Shown here: positions 6,461 through 12,304 of the stretch, in pieces
How the letters are laid out: every line of letters starts with the position of its first letter
Numbering within the stretch: the first letter of the stretch is position 1
Source: SPCO01 sp964579825
GTDB taxonomy: Bacteria; Chloroflexota; Limnocylindria; Limnocylindrales; CSP1-4
Assembly (NCBI GenBank): GCA_964579825.1
Contig: CAZOHT010000059.1
Location: 1-13,302 of the forward strand
DNA: 13,302 nt
Direction of reading: 5' to 3'
Position numbers and translations under genes: made by a program
The notes under the pieces: generated by a model
The model's database searches: none
Seen by the model: only the letters and a program-made list of their open reading frames with translations
Told to the model about the DNA's origin: nothing

Positions 6461-7300
6461 CTACCGGTCCACCGGCAGGTCCAGGCGGTTGCCCCACTCG
6501 GCCCAGCCGCCGTCGTAGACAGCGACCTCGTCGTGGCCCAGCAGCGTCAGCACGAGGGCGAGCTTGGCGGCCGCCACCCCCGACCCGTCGTAGCAGACCA
6601 TCCGCCGGCCTCGGCTCACGTTGGCCCCATGGAGCAGGTCGCGCAGGGAGGCGGCATCGCGCAGCCGCTGGCTGCCGGGCAGGCTCGTCGCCCCGACCGG
6701 GACGTTGACCGCGCCCGGGATGTGGCCCAGGCGCATCGTGTTGCCCTCGAAACCCTTGAATTCGGCCGGGGCGCGGGCGTCGAGCAGGGTCACACTCGGG
6801 GACCCGAGCATGGCGCGGACATCGCTCGTCGTGACCCGCATGCGTGCGGGATCGCCCGCGGTGAAGGTCGCCGGCAACGGCGTCGAGGCACTGCCCGAGA
6901 CCGGGTACCCGGCCTCCACCCAGGCCGCGAACCCACCGTCGAGCACCCGGACCGACTTGAGCCCGTACGCCCGCAGCGTCCACCAGACGCGCGCCGCGAA
7001 GAGGCTCTGGCTGTCGTCGTAGACCACGACCTCCGTTCCGTCGCCGATCCCGAGGCGCGTCGTGAGCGCGGTGATCGCCTCCGGGCCGGCCAGCAGGAGG
7101 GCGTCCGTGCCGGTCGGATCGATCAGGTCGGTCCGCCAATCGACGTGGACGGCACCCGGGATGTGGCCCAGGGCGTGGACCTCGGCGCCGCTCCCGTCGG
7201 GACGCCAGCGAGCATCCACCACGCGGAGTCCGGCCCGGTCGACGGCGTCCGCCAGCCACTCGCTCGTGGCCAGATGCTCGGAGCGGGCCCAGCCATCCAT
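6461..7300 (-). CDS. Two-domain rhodanese-like protein with Cys-to-Asp active-site change
   Basis: Tandem rhodanese protein of 279 aa, the layout of thiosulfate and 3-mercaptopyruvate sulfurtransferases (SseA/TST). The N-terminal domain shows VVDARW, LGHIPGAVHVDW and VVVYDDSQSLFAARVWW; the C-terminal domain shows LLDARAPAEFKGFEG, GHIPGAVNVP and DGGWAEWG. In active family members the C-terminal loop reads C-G-S-G-V-T/S-A. Here it reads CYDGSGVAAA, so Asp238 stands at the catalytic position and the only nearby cysteine, Cys236, is two residues early. Sulfur transfer may be lost or altered. The ATG at 7300 is chosen over the one at 7312 because the -10 box TATGAT (7313-7308) ends 8 nt before it. 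It is divergent from the PLP enzyme and convergent with the ligase across a 139-nt gap with no clear terminator. Confidence 0.9.
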   Translation of the reverse strand: MDGWARSEHLATSEWLADAVDRAGLRVVDARWRPDGSGAEVHALGHIPGAVHVDWRTDLIDPTGTDALLLAGPEAITALTTRLGIGDGTEVVVYDDSQSLFAARVWWTLRAYGLKSVRVLDGGFAAWVEAGYPVSGSASTPLPATFTAGDPARMRVTTSDVRAMLGSPSVTLLDARAPAEFKGFEGNTMRLGHIPGAVNVPVGATSLPGSQRLRDAASLRDLLHGANVSRGRRMVCYDGSGVAAAKLALVLTLLGHDEVAVYDGGWAEWGNRLDLPVDR

Positions 7301-7306
7301 GGCCCG

Positions 7307-7313
7307 TATCATA
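7307..7313. promoter_or_regulatory. Overlapping bidirectional -10 element
   Basis: Plus strand TATCAT (7307-7312) ends 7 nt before GTG 7319. Minus strand TATGAT (7313-7308) ends 8 nt before ATG 7300. The two boxes share five base pairs. A weak minus-strand -35, CTGGAA (7336-7331), lies 17 bp upstream of the minus box. Confidence 0.65.
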
Positions 7314-7318
7314 GGGCG

Positions 7319-8557
7319 GTGGTGAGCCCCTTCCAGGCCGATGCGGACAAGCTCGCCGCCGTGCGCGACGCCATCCCGTCCCTGGCGGCCGGGATCTACC
7401 TCAACACCGGGTCGGTCGGGCCCCTGCCGGCGGAGACGGCGGCCGCCATGGCCGAGATCGCCGCGTGGGAACGGGACATCGGCCGCGCCCACGTCGACGC
7501 CTTCCCGGAGACCCTCCAGCGGATGGCCGAAGCGCGGGCGGCCGTCGCCGCCCTCATGGGGACGGACGTGCCCTCGGTCGCTCTGACCCACTCCACGACG
7601 GATGGGTTGAACGCCGCGACCCTCGCCATCGACTGGGGGCAGGGCGACCGGGCCGTCACGACCCGCCTCGAACATCCGGGCGGCCTCGGCCCCCTGTACG
7701 CGTTGCGGGCGAGCGGCCGCGCGAGCGTGGAGCTGCTCGACGTGGGCGACGACGGCGACGATGCCCGCACGATCGCGGCGTTCGATGCCGCCATCGGACC
7801 TGGGACGCGCCTGGTGTCTGTCTCGCATGTGGCCTGGACGACCGGGGCGATCCTGCCGGTCGCGGCCATCGCCGAGATCGCCCACGCACGTGGAGCCTTG
7901 ATCGCGGTCGACGGGGCCCAGGCGGCCGGGGCGATCCCGACAAGGTTCGATGACCTCGATGTCGATCTCTACGCGCTGCCCGCGCAGAAATGGCTCCTCG
8001 GACCCGAAGGCATGGGGGCCCTGCTCGTCGGGCCGCGGGCGCTCGAGCGGCTGACCCCGGCCATCGCCGGCTCGTTCAGCTTCGAGCGGGTGGACGGCCA
8101 GGGGAGCGCCGAGTGGTGGCCGGACGCCCGCCGCTTCGAGTGGCCGACGTTCCACCGCCCGTCGGTCGGAGGCATGGCGCGCTCGATCGGCTGGATGTCC
8201 ATGTTCGTGGGTCTCGATTTCGTCTACCGGCGCGGCCTGGCGATGGCCCGGCGGGCCGCCGAGCGGCTGGCCGCGATCCCCGGGGTCGTCGTTCTGACCC
8301 CGCCGGAGCGGATGGCGACGCTCGTCACATTCACGATCGCGGGCTGGTCGGCGCCGTCCGCTCTGGATGAACTGGGCCGACGCACGTTCGCGATCGCCCG
8401 GACGATCCCCGGCCTCGACGCCATCCGGATCAGCGTCGGCTTCTTCACGTCCGAACCGGAGCTGGAGCGGTTCTGCGAGGGCGTCGAGCTGCTCGCCAGC
8501 CACACGCCGGAAACGCTGCCGCAGCGCCGGACGCTGGAGATGCTGGTCGACTCGTGA
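7319..8557 (+). CDS. Class V aminotransferase-fold PLP enzyme (cysteine desulfurase/IPN epimerase-like)
   Basis: PLP-dependent fold-type I enzyme of 412 aa. Recognisable blocks are IYLNTGSVGPLP near the N-terminus, the phosphate-binding THSTTDGLN, the cofactor-stacking region TRLEHPGG, the VDGAQAAGA block carrying the pyridine-N Asp, and LPAQKWLLGPEGMG with Lys224 as the Schiff-base lysine. This pattern is shared by isopenicillin N epimerase-like, EgtE-like and cysteine desulfurase-like proteins. I see no SufS/IscS-type loop with a clear catalytic persulfide Cys, so desulfurase activity is not established. The GTG at 7319 is chosen because the -10 box TATCAT ends 7 nt upstream; GTG 7322 is the alternative. 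Its stop overlaps the next GTG by GTGA. The divergent rhodanese neighbour hints at sulfur metabolism, but only weakly. Confidence 0.88.
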   Translation: MVSPFQADADKLAAVRDAIPSLAAGIYLNTGSVGPLPAETAAAMAEIAAWERDIGRAHVDAFPETLQRMAEARAAVAALMGTDVPSVALTHSTTDGLNAATLAIDWGQGDRAVTTRLEHPGGLGPLYALRASGRASVELLDVGDDGDDARTIAAFDAAIGPGTRLVSVSHVAWTTGAILPVAAIAEIAHARGALIAVDGAQAAGAIPTRFDDLDVDLYALPAQKWLLGPEGMGALLVGPRALERLTPAIAGSFSFERVDGQGSAEWWPDARRFEWPTFHRPSVGGMARSIGWMSMFVGLDFVYRRGLAMARRAAERLAAIPGVVVLTPPERMATLVTFTIAGWSAPSALDELGRRTFAIARTIPGLDAIRISVGFFTSEPELERFCEGVELLASHTPETLPQRRTLEMLVDS

Positions 8558-8949
8558 GCCCACCCCGACCCGTCCGTCGCCGCTCGTGGGCGGAGGTCCG
8601 CTGGCGCCAGTTCCGCAATGCCCCGCGCCCGGTCGTCCGGGCGGTCATGGCCAGTCTCAGCGTCGCCGTCGTCCTGGCGGTCGCCTACCTGCTCTACGAC
8701 GTGGCCCTGTCCCGCGGCATCGACCTGCCCGGGGGCGACCTGCGGCTCCTGGCGATGACCGCGTACGTGCTGCTGGTCCTGGCCATCGGCAGCCTGGTCA
8801 CCTACCTCATCGTGCCCCAGCCGAGCGGCTCGGGACCGTCCGGTCGACGGACCGCCTGGAGTGCCGCGCTGGGACTGTTCGCGGCCGTCCCCATCGCCTA
8901 CCTGGTGATGGTCGTCGCTGTCCAGGTCGTCCGGCCGCTGATCGGCTGA
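8554..8949 (+). CDS. Small three-helix membrane protein
   Basis: Unrecognised 131-aa integral membrane protein. A basic N-terminus (PPRPVRRRSWAEVRWRQFR) precedes three hydrophobic stretches at about residues 27-52, 63-88 and 100-130, separated by a short loop and by PSGSGPSGRRT. The positive-inside rule places the N-terminus and the second loop in the cytoplasm. It begins with GTG overlapping the TGA of the PLP enzyme (GTGA), so it is translationally coupled and part of the same operon. No catalytic motif is visible. The coupling suggests that the two products are made together, but no function can be assigned. Confidence 0.8.
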   Translation: MSPPRPVRRRSWAEVRWRQFRNAPRPVVRAVMASLSVAVVLAVAYLLYDVALSRGIDLPGGDLRLLAMTAYVLLVLAIGSLVTYLIVPQPSGSGPSGRRTAWSAALGLFAAVPIAYLVMVVAVQVVRPLIG

Positions 8950-9064
8950 GTCCCGACAGGCTCCCACCGACACGCTGGACTGTGGACTGGGCGCACCACT
9001 TCGGGCTCGGCACATGCCCGCCGGCCTAGCCCTTCCGTACCATTCCGCGGTACTCTCCGGTGGC

Positions 9065-9070
9065 TATCAT
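9065..9070 (+). promoter_or_regulatory. -10 box of the 116-aa orphan gene
   Basis: TATCAT ends 7 nt before GTG 9077, predicting a leaderless mRNA. Two further TANNNT boxes lie upstream, TACCAT (9038-9043) and TACTCT (9051-9056). The rest of the 8950-9076 gap shows no gene. Confidence 0.55.
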
Positions 9071-9076
9071 CTGTCG

Positions 9077-9427
9077 GTGCAGACCGGATATCCGGTCGTG
9101 CCGCACTCTGCTCGAGGTCTACGCGTGTCCATCGAAGAGCAGCACGTCGCGCTGCCGAAGCTCTACGGAGCTCCCGCGTACTCACGCCCCGCCGCTCCGG
9201 TCGCGGTGACGCCGCGGCCGTTCGACCCGGACGACCTGCCGCTCGTCGCCCATCAGTCGGACGACGAGCGCGAGATCTCGGCGGCCATCGATGCCCACGC
9301 GTATGCCGCGGATGGCTCCCTGAGTTCGGCCTCGGACGGGTCGGGCTCATCGACCGGCGCGAGCCGCCTGCAGCCCCGCTCGTTCAGCCTTCGAGCGATC
9401 GCCGGTCGCCTCATCAGCTCCGACTGA
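9077..9427 (+). CDS. Hypothetical 116-aa protein, Pro-rich and acidic
   Basis: I do not recognise this protein. From GTG 9077 it has 116 residues: a stretch ending in ALPKLYGAPAYSRP, a segment PRPFDPDDLPL followed by an acidic helix (SDDEREISAAIDAHAYA), a Ser/Gly-rich linker (SLSSASDGSGSSTG), and a basic C-terminal helix (RSFSLRAIAGRLISS). There is no cysteine, signal peptide or membrane segment. The start is supported by the -10 box ending 7 nt upstream; an ATG at 9014 in the same frame would add 21 residues read through the promoter, so it is not used. Codon composition matches its neighbours. It stands alone between the membrane-protein gene and a tRNA. Confidence 0.65.
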   Translation: MQTGYPVVPHSARGLRVSIEEQHVALPKLYGAPAYSRPAAPVAVTPRPFDPDDLPLVAHQSDDEREISAAIDAHAYAADGSLSSASDGSGSSTGASRLQPRSFSLRAIAGRLISSD

Positions 9428-9477
9428 CCTCCGAGACCCTGCCCCGCAGGCAGCGTGGCCGCGCCGTGGAGCGGGTG

Positions 9478-9483
9478 TAGCAT
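9478..9483 (+). promoter_or_regulatory. Candidate tRNA promoter -10 box
   Basis: TAGCAT ends 10 nt before the first base of the tRNA, predicting a start near 9490. No clear -35 is seen 16-18 bp upstream. Confidence 0.45.
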
Positions 9484-9492
9484 CCGTCGGGC

Positions 9493-9569
9493 GGGGGAGT
9501 AGCTCAATCGGTCAGAGCGGCGGGCTTATATCCCGCTGGTTCCAGGTTCGAGTCCTGGCTCCCCTACCA
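9493..9569 (+). tRNA. tRNA-Ile(UAU), CCA encoded
   Basis: Full cloverleaf. The acceptor stem GGGGGAG (9493-9499) pairs with CTCCCCT (9559-9565), leaving a G1-U72 wobble at the end. The D stem is GCTC/GAGC (9502-9505, 9515-9518) and the anticodon stem GCGGG/CCCGC (9520-9524, 9532-9536). The seven-base loop CTTATAT puts TAT (9527-9529) at positions 34-36. The T arm is CCAGG-TTCGAGT-CCTGG (9542-9558), the discriminator is A9566 and CCA is 9567-9569. Anticodon UAU reads AUA. Most bacteria instead read AUA with a CAU tRNA modified to lysidine by TilS. I read no in-frame ATA codon in any protein gene of this window, so demand for it must be low. Confidence 0.93.
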
Positions 9570-9580
9570 GCCCGGGGCCG

Positions 9581-10342
9581 TCACGACCGGCTGACGGCCT
9601 CGCGCACCTGCTGGGCGATCCCGTCGAGACGCGATGGCGACAGGCTGCGCTGGGCGGGCAGCGACGCGATGAACGCCGGCATCTGCTCCGCTGCGACGAC
9701 CGCGCACGATGCGCTGCGGGCGATGCCACGCTCAGCTGGGGCGATCACGACCGCATAGGTCTTCACCAGGAAGTCACGGTCGTCATGCGACAGCCAGTGC
9801 CGGACGCGCTCGGCATCTCGCGCGGCTCGCTCCAGCGGGTTCTCCATCGGCGCCCAGCCCGCCCGGGTCCTGATCTCCCAGGTGGACCCGGAGAACCGGC
9901 TCAGGCCCGGCCGAGGCGGCTCGCGCAGGATGATGGCGCCGAATGGCCCGACCAGCAGGCCGGGGATCGTCCGGCCGTCGTACAAGGTCACGTCGGACGC
10001 TCCCACGACCTCCGGCGGCAACGTGGCCGCCAGCCGCTCGAGCGTCGTCCGGTGGGTGGCTCTCGGGCGGAGCGAGGCGATCAGCCTGGCCAGCCGGCTG
10101 GCTCCGACCGCGATGAACGTGATCGGTGCCACCAGGGCGACCGCCATGATGATCATCCCGGAGACCATCGCGCCCGCGTCGAGGCGGCCGCTCGGGAGCA
10201 ACGCCCGCAACATGGGTGTGGCGAGGGCGAGGTACGCGAGTGACAGGCCGCCCGCGATCAGCGTCGCCCCGACCAGCGTCCCGCTGACGATCGAGCCCAC
10301 GGGGCGGCGGGCCGGCGCGGACCCGGCGGAGATCAGCTGCAT
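9581..10342 (-). CDS. Membrane protein with degenerate NERD-like domain
   Basis: Membrane-anchored 253-aa protein. Two hydrophobic segments (about residues 16-43 and 58-82) are followed by a soluble region. Residues about 112-203 recall the nuclease-related NERD domain: a GLLVGPFGAIILRE strand pair, a short GSTWEI strand, then NPLERAARDAERVRHWL and the strand YAVVIAP. In NERD proteins the first strand pair normally carries an E-x-K motif. Here it reads LREPP, with no lysine, so catalysis is doubtful and the domain assignment is by pattern only. The ATG at 10342 is preceded by -10 box TACGCT ending 7 nt upstream. The gene converges on the tRNA, with its stop 11 nt past the CCA end. It is divergent from the Pro/Thr-rich protein. 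Confidence 0.78.
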   Translation of the reverse strand: MQLISAGSAPARRPVGSIVSGTLVGATLIAGGLSLAYLALATPMLRALLPSGRLDAGAMVSGMIIMAVALVAPITFIAVGASRLARLIASLRPRATHRTTLERLAATLPPEVVGASDVTLYDGRTIPGLLVGPFGAIILREPPRPGLSRFSGSTWEIRTRAGWAPMENPLERAARDAERVRHWLSHDDRDFLVKTYAVVIAPAERGIARSASCAVVAAEQMPAFIASLPAQRSLSPSRLDGIAQQVREAVSRS

Positions 10343-10348
10343 GGCGGC

Positions 10349-10354
10349 AGCGTA
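10349..10354 (-). promoter_or_regulatory. -10 box of the NERD-like membrane protein gene
   Basis: TACGCT on the minus strand ends 7 nt before ATG 10342, predicting a leaderless mRNA. The same hexamer serves the methyltransferase gene at 13238-13233. Confidence 0.5.
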
Positions 10355-10481
10355 GGGCCACGCTCATGGCCGGCCCATAGCCTGAACGGTGTGCCCAGCC
10401 ACGCCGGTGGGCCCAACGACCTCCCCGGACCACACCGCATCGCCCAAGGTCGCCGGACGGCTGGCTCGACCGGGACCCCCG

Positions 10482-10487
10482 TACCAT
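10482..10487 (+). promoter_or_regulatory. Candidate -10 box upstream of the Pro/Thr-rich protein gene
   Basis: TACCAT sits in CCGTACCATT, a string also found at 9036-9045. It predicts a start near 10494 and a leader of about 70 nt, in contrast to the leaderless genes. The rest of the 10343-10563 gap holds no gene I can support. Confidence 0.4.
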
Positions 10488-10549
10488 TGCTGGCCGTCAC
10501 GCTCGCCACCCATCCTCCCGAGTGAGACCCGGTGTCCTGTCCCGGGCGT

Positions 10550-10554
10550 GGAGG
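10550..10554 (+). promoter_or_regulatory. Shine-Dalgarno site deciding a GTG start
   Basis: GGAGG lies 9 nt upstream of GTG 10564. It favours this start over GTG 10522, and gives a compact signal peptide with a basic N-region. Confidence 0.6.
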
Positions 10555-10563
10555 CAAGCTGTC

Positions 10564-12288
10564 GTGCGTATCGGAAGGCGAGGAGACCAGCCTGGCGCCG
10601 CCCGTCTGATCGGGTCGGTGGCTGCGGCGGTGCTCACGGTCCTCGTCCTCGCCGCACCCGCGCTGGCCGCACCGACCTCGTCGACGATCCTGTCGCGCGA
10701 TGAATACTCGCCGCACACCGGGACGAGCGCCACCACCTTCACCTTCGCGGTCACCTACCAGAACCTGACCGGATCGCCCGCGGCCTACGTCGAGGCGTGG
10801 GTCGGGACGGACAAGTACCCGCTCTCGCCGGACACGTCCAAGGACTGGAAGCACGGCGTCCGATTCACCTGGTCCGGCAAGCTCCATGCCTCCCTCGGGC
10901 CCGGTACCTACAACGTCACGTTCCACGCCCGCAGCGAGAGCGGCTTCGAAGACACATCATCGGAAGCCCCCCTGACCTACAGCCTGGCACCCACGCCGAC
11001 CCCGAAGCCGACCCCGACCCCGGCGCCGACACCCACGCCCACGCCCAAGCCGACGCCGACCCCGGCCCCCACGCCGACCCCGGCCCCCACGCCGACCCCG
11101 GCCCCCACGCCCACGCCCGCCCCGACGCCGACGCCGACGCCCAAGCCCACCGCGGCGCCGACCCCGACCCCGCGCACGACGACCGCGCCCACCCCGGCTC
11201 CGACCGCGAACGCGACCCCCACCGCGACGGCCGCGCCGACCCCGACGCCCGGTGCTGGGACACCGGCGGCCGCGACCCCGGCCCCGACGGCCGACCCGAC
11301 CGCGACCGCCGAGCCGACGACCGCGACGCCGTCGACCGGCCCGTCCGACAGCCCATCCGACAGCCCGGCACCGTCCCCGTCGCCCACCGACCCCGTCACC
11401 GCCGTCGGCGGTCCGACCAGCCCGAACGGCCCGACCGATGGCACCGACCCCGGTTCCGCCACGGGTGGATCCGGCTCGGGCGGAACCGGTGAGAGCTGGG
11501 GCCCGCTCGCGAACTCCCTGGCCGCCCTCGGCATCACGGGGCCGCTCTTCCCGCCGCTCCCGTTGGCACCGGCGCTCGTGACGACGACCGGGGTCGTCAC
11601 GGCGGCGATGGCCTTCGGCGTCTTCGGGCGTCGCCGGCGCGATGATGGGCCCCCGGCACCTGACGAGGTCCTCGCCGCCGAAGCCGCGCTCGGCATCGAC
11701 CTGACGATGGCCGGCCTGACGTCCGATCGACCGGGCCCGAACCACAACTCCGGCGCCGGCCGTCCGCCCGACGTCGTCGATTCGATCGCAGCGGCGGCAC
11801 TCGCGGCCGGACCGCACGACGCCGAGTCGGACCTGCCCCGCTGGCGACGTCCGTCGCTCCTCGTCGCGCGCAAGGCCGACCCAGCCCGTGACATGACCGC
11901 ACCGGCCCGACTGTCGTTCGATCGCGGGCTCGTCGGGCCGCTCGACGGCCGCGAACGCCGGCTCATCCGCTACAACGTCGTCCGACTGCTGGACGTGCCC
12001 GATGAACTGCGCGGCATCGAGATCGGCTTCCTCGACCAGGGCGACGAGGTCCAGCTCCTCGAGCGCCACGGGACGTACTGGCTCGTCCTGTGCCCGAACG
12101 GCGGGCAGGGCTGGATCCACAAGATGACGCTCGGTGACGTCGTGTCCGACGACGAGGCCGTGGTCGCGAACGGGGCGACGGCGACCATGCCGATCGCCGC
12201 GGACACCTGGACGATGGGCGACGTCGACGAGGACGTCCAGGGTGCGTACAGCGCCTACCTCGCGTCGCGAGAGGTCGACGAGGACTAG
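10564..12288 (+). CDS. Exported protein with Pro/Thr stalk, one membrane segment and SH3-like C-terminus
   Basis: 574-aa modular protein of unknown role. Residues 1-36 form a signal peptide: basic RIGRRG, a hydrophobic core to VLVLAAPALAA and an AxA-type cleavage site. A beta-rich domain follows (about 38-140; FTFAVTYQNLTGSPAAYVEAWVG and PGTYNVTFHARSES resemble an Ig-like fold). Residues 143-278 are a Pro/Thr/Ala/Lys stalk, then a Gly/Ser linker. A hydrophobic segment (about 334-355) ends in RRRR (356-359), a typical stop-transfer signal. After a disordered stretch, residues about 470-523 look like a bacterial SH3 domain (IGFLDQGDEVQLLER, YWLVLCPNGGQGWIHK). If the signal peptide is cleaved, the SH3-like domain would be cytoplasmic, which is unusual. 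The tail is acidic. The start is set by GGAGG; GTG 10522 is the alternative. It converges on the methyltransferase with a 16-nt gap. Confidence 0.8.
   Translation: MRIGRRGDQPGAARLIGSVAAAVLTVLVLAAPALAAPTSSTILSRDEYSPHTGTSATTFTFAVTYQNLTGSPAAYVEAWVGTDKYPLSPDTSKDWKHGVRFTWSGKLHASLGPGTYNVTFHARSESGFEDTSSEAPLTYSLAPTPTPKPTPTPAPTPTPTPKPTPTPAPTPTPAPTPTPAPTPTPAPTPTPTPKPTAAPTPTPRTTTAPTPAPTANATPTATAAPTPTPGAGTPAAATPAPTADPTATAEPTTATPSTGPSDSPSDSPAPSPSPTDPVTAVGGPTSPNGPTDGTDPGSATGGSGSGGTGESWGPLANSLAALGITGPLFPPLPLAPALVTTTGVVTAAMAFGVFGRRRRDDGPPAPDEVLAAEAALGIDLTMAGLTSDRPGPNHNSGAGRPPDVVDSIAAAALAAGPHDAESDLPRWRRPSLLVARKADPARDMTAPARLSFDRGLVGPLDGRERRLIRYNVVRLLDVPDELRGIEIGFLDQGDEVQLLERHGTYWLVLCPNGGQGWIHKMTLGDVVSDDEAVVANGATATMPIAADTWTMGDVDEDVQGAYSAYLASREVDED
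10990..11396 (+). repeat. Low-complexity Pro/Thr-coding tract
   Basis: This tract codes for PTPTP, PAPTP and PKPTP units, grading into PTA/PTAT and then SDSPSDSPAPSPSP. It contains three perfect tandem copies of an 18-nt unit (TPTPAP) at 11053-11106. Such a tract is prone to length change by slippage. Confidence 0.85.
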
Positions 12289-12304
12289 GTCGGGCCGCGC
12301 CCCG

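Noticed and set aside
6392..8557. A 721-aa plus-strand frame containing the PLP enzyme
   Set aside because: The part before 7319 is antisense to the rhodanese and reads like low-complexity shadow. The conserved fold begins just after GTG 7319.
6461..8563. A 700-aa open frame on the minus strand that includes the rhodanese
   Set aside because: Its first 417 residues run antisense through the PLP enzyme gene with Arg/Pro/Gly/Asp-rich composition typical of high-GC shadow frames. A promoter and start codon for the rhodanese exist at 7300.
9527..9529. tRNA-Met or lysidine-type tRNA-Ile2 reading of this tRNA
   Set aside because: The loop CTTATAT is fixed by a perfect GCGGG/CCCGC stem and gives UAU, not CAU.
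10990..11250. Regularly repeated short units that could suggest a CRISPR array
   Set aside because: Units are 18 nt or less, contiguous, in frame and code for Pro/Thr; there are no spacers.
10977..11966. A 329-aa minus-strand frame rich in Gly-Val repeats (VGVGAGVG), resembling an elastin- or glycine-rich protein
   Set aside because: It is the exact antisense image of the Pro/Thr stalk codons, with no start signal. The plus-strand protein has a signal peptide and folded domains.
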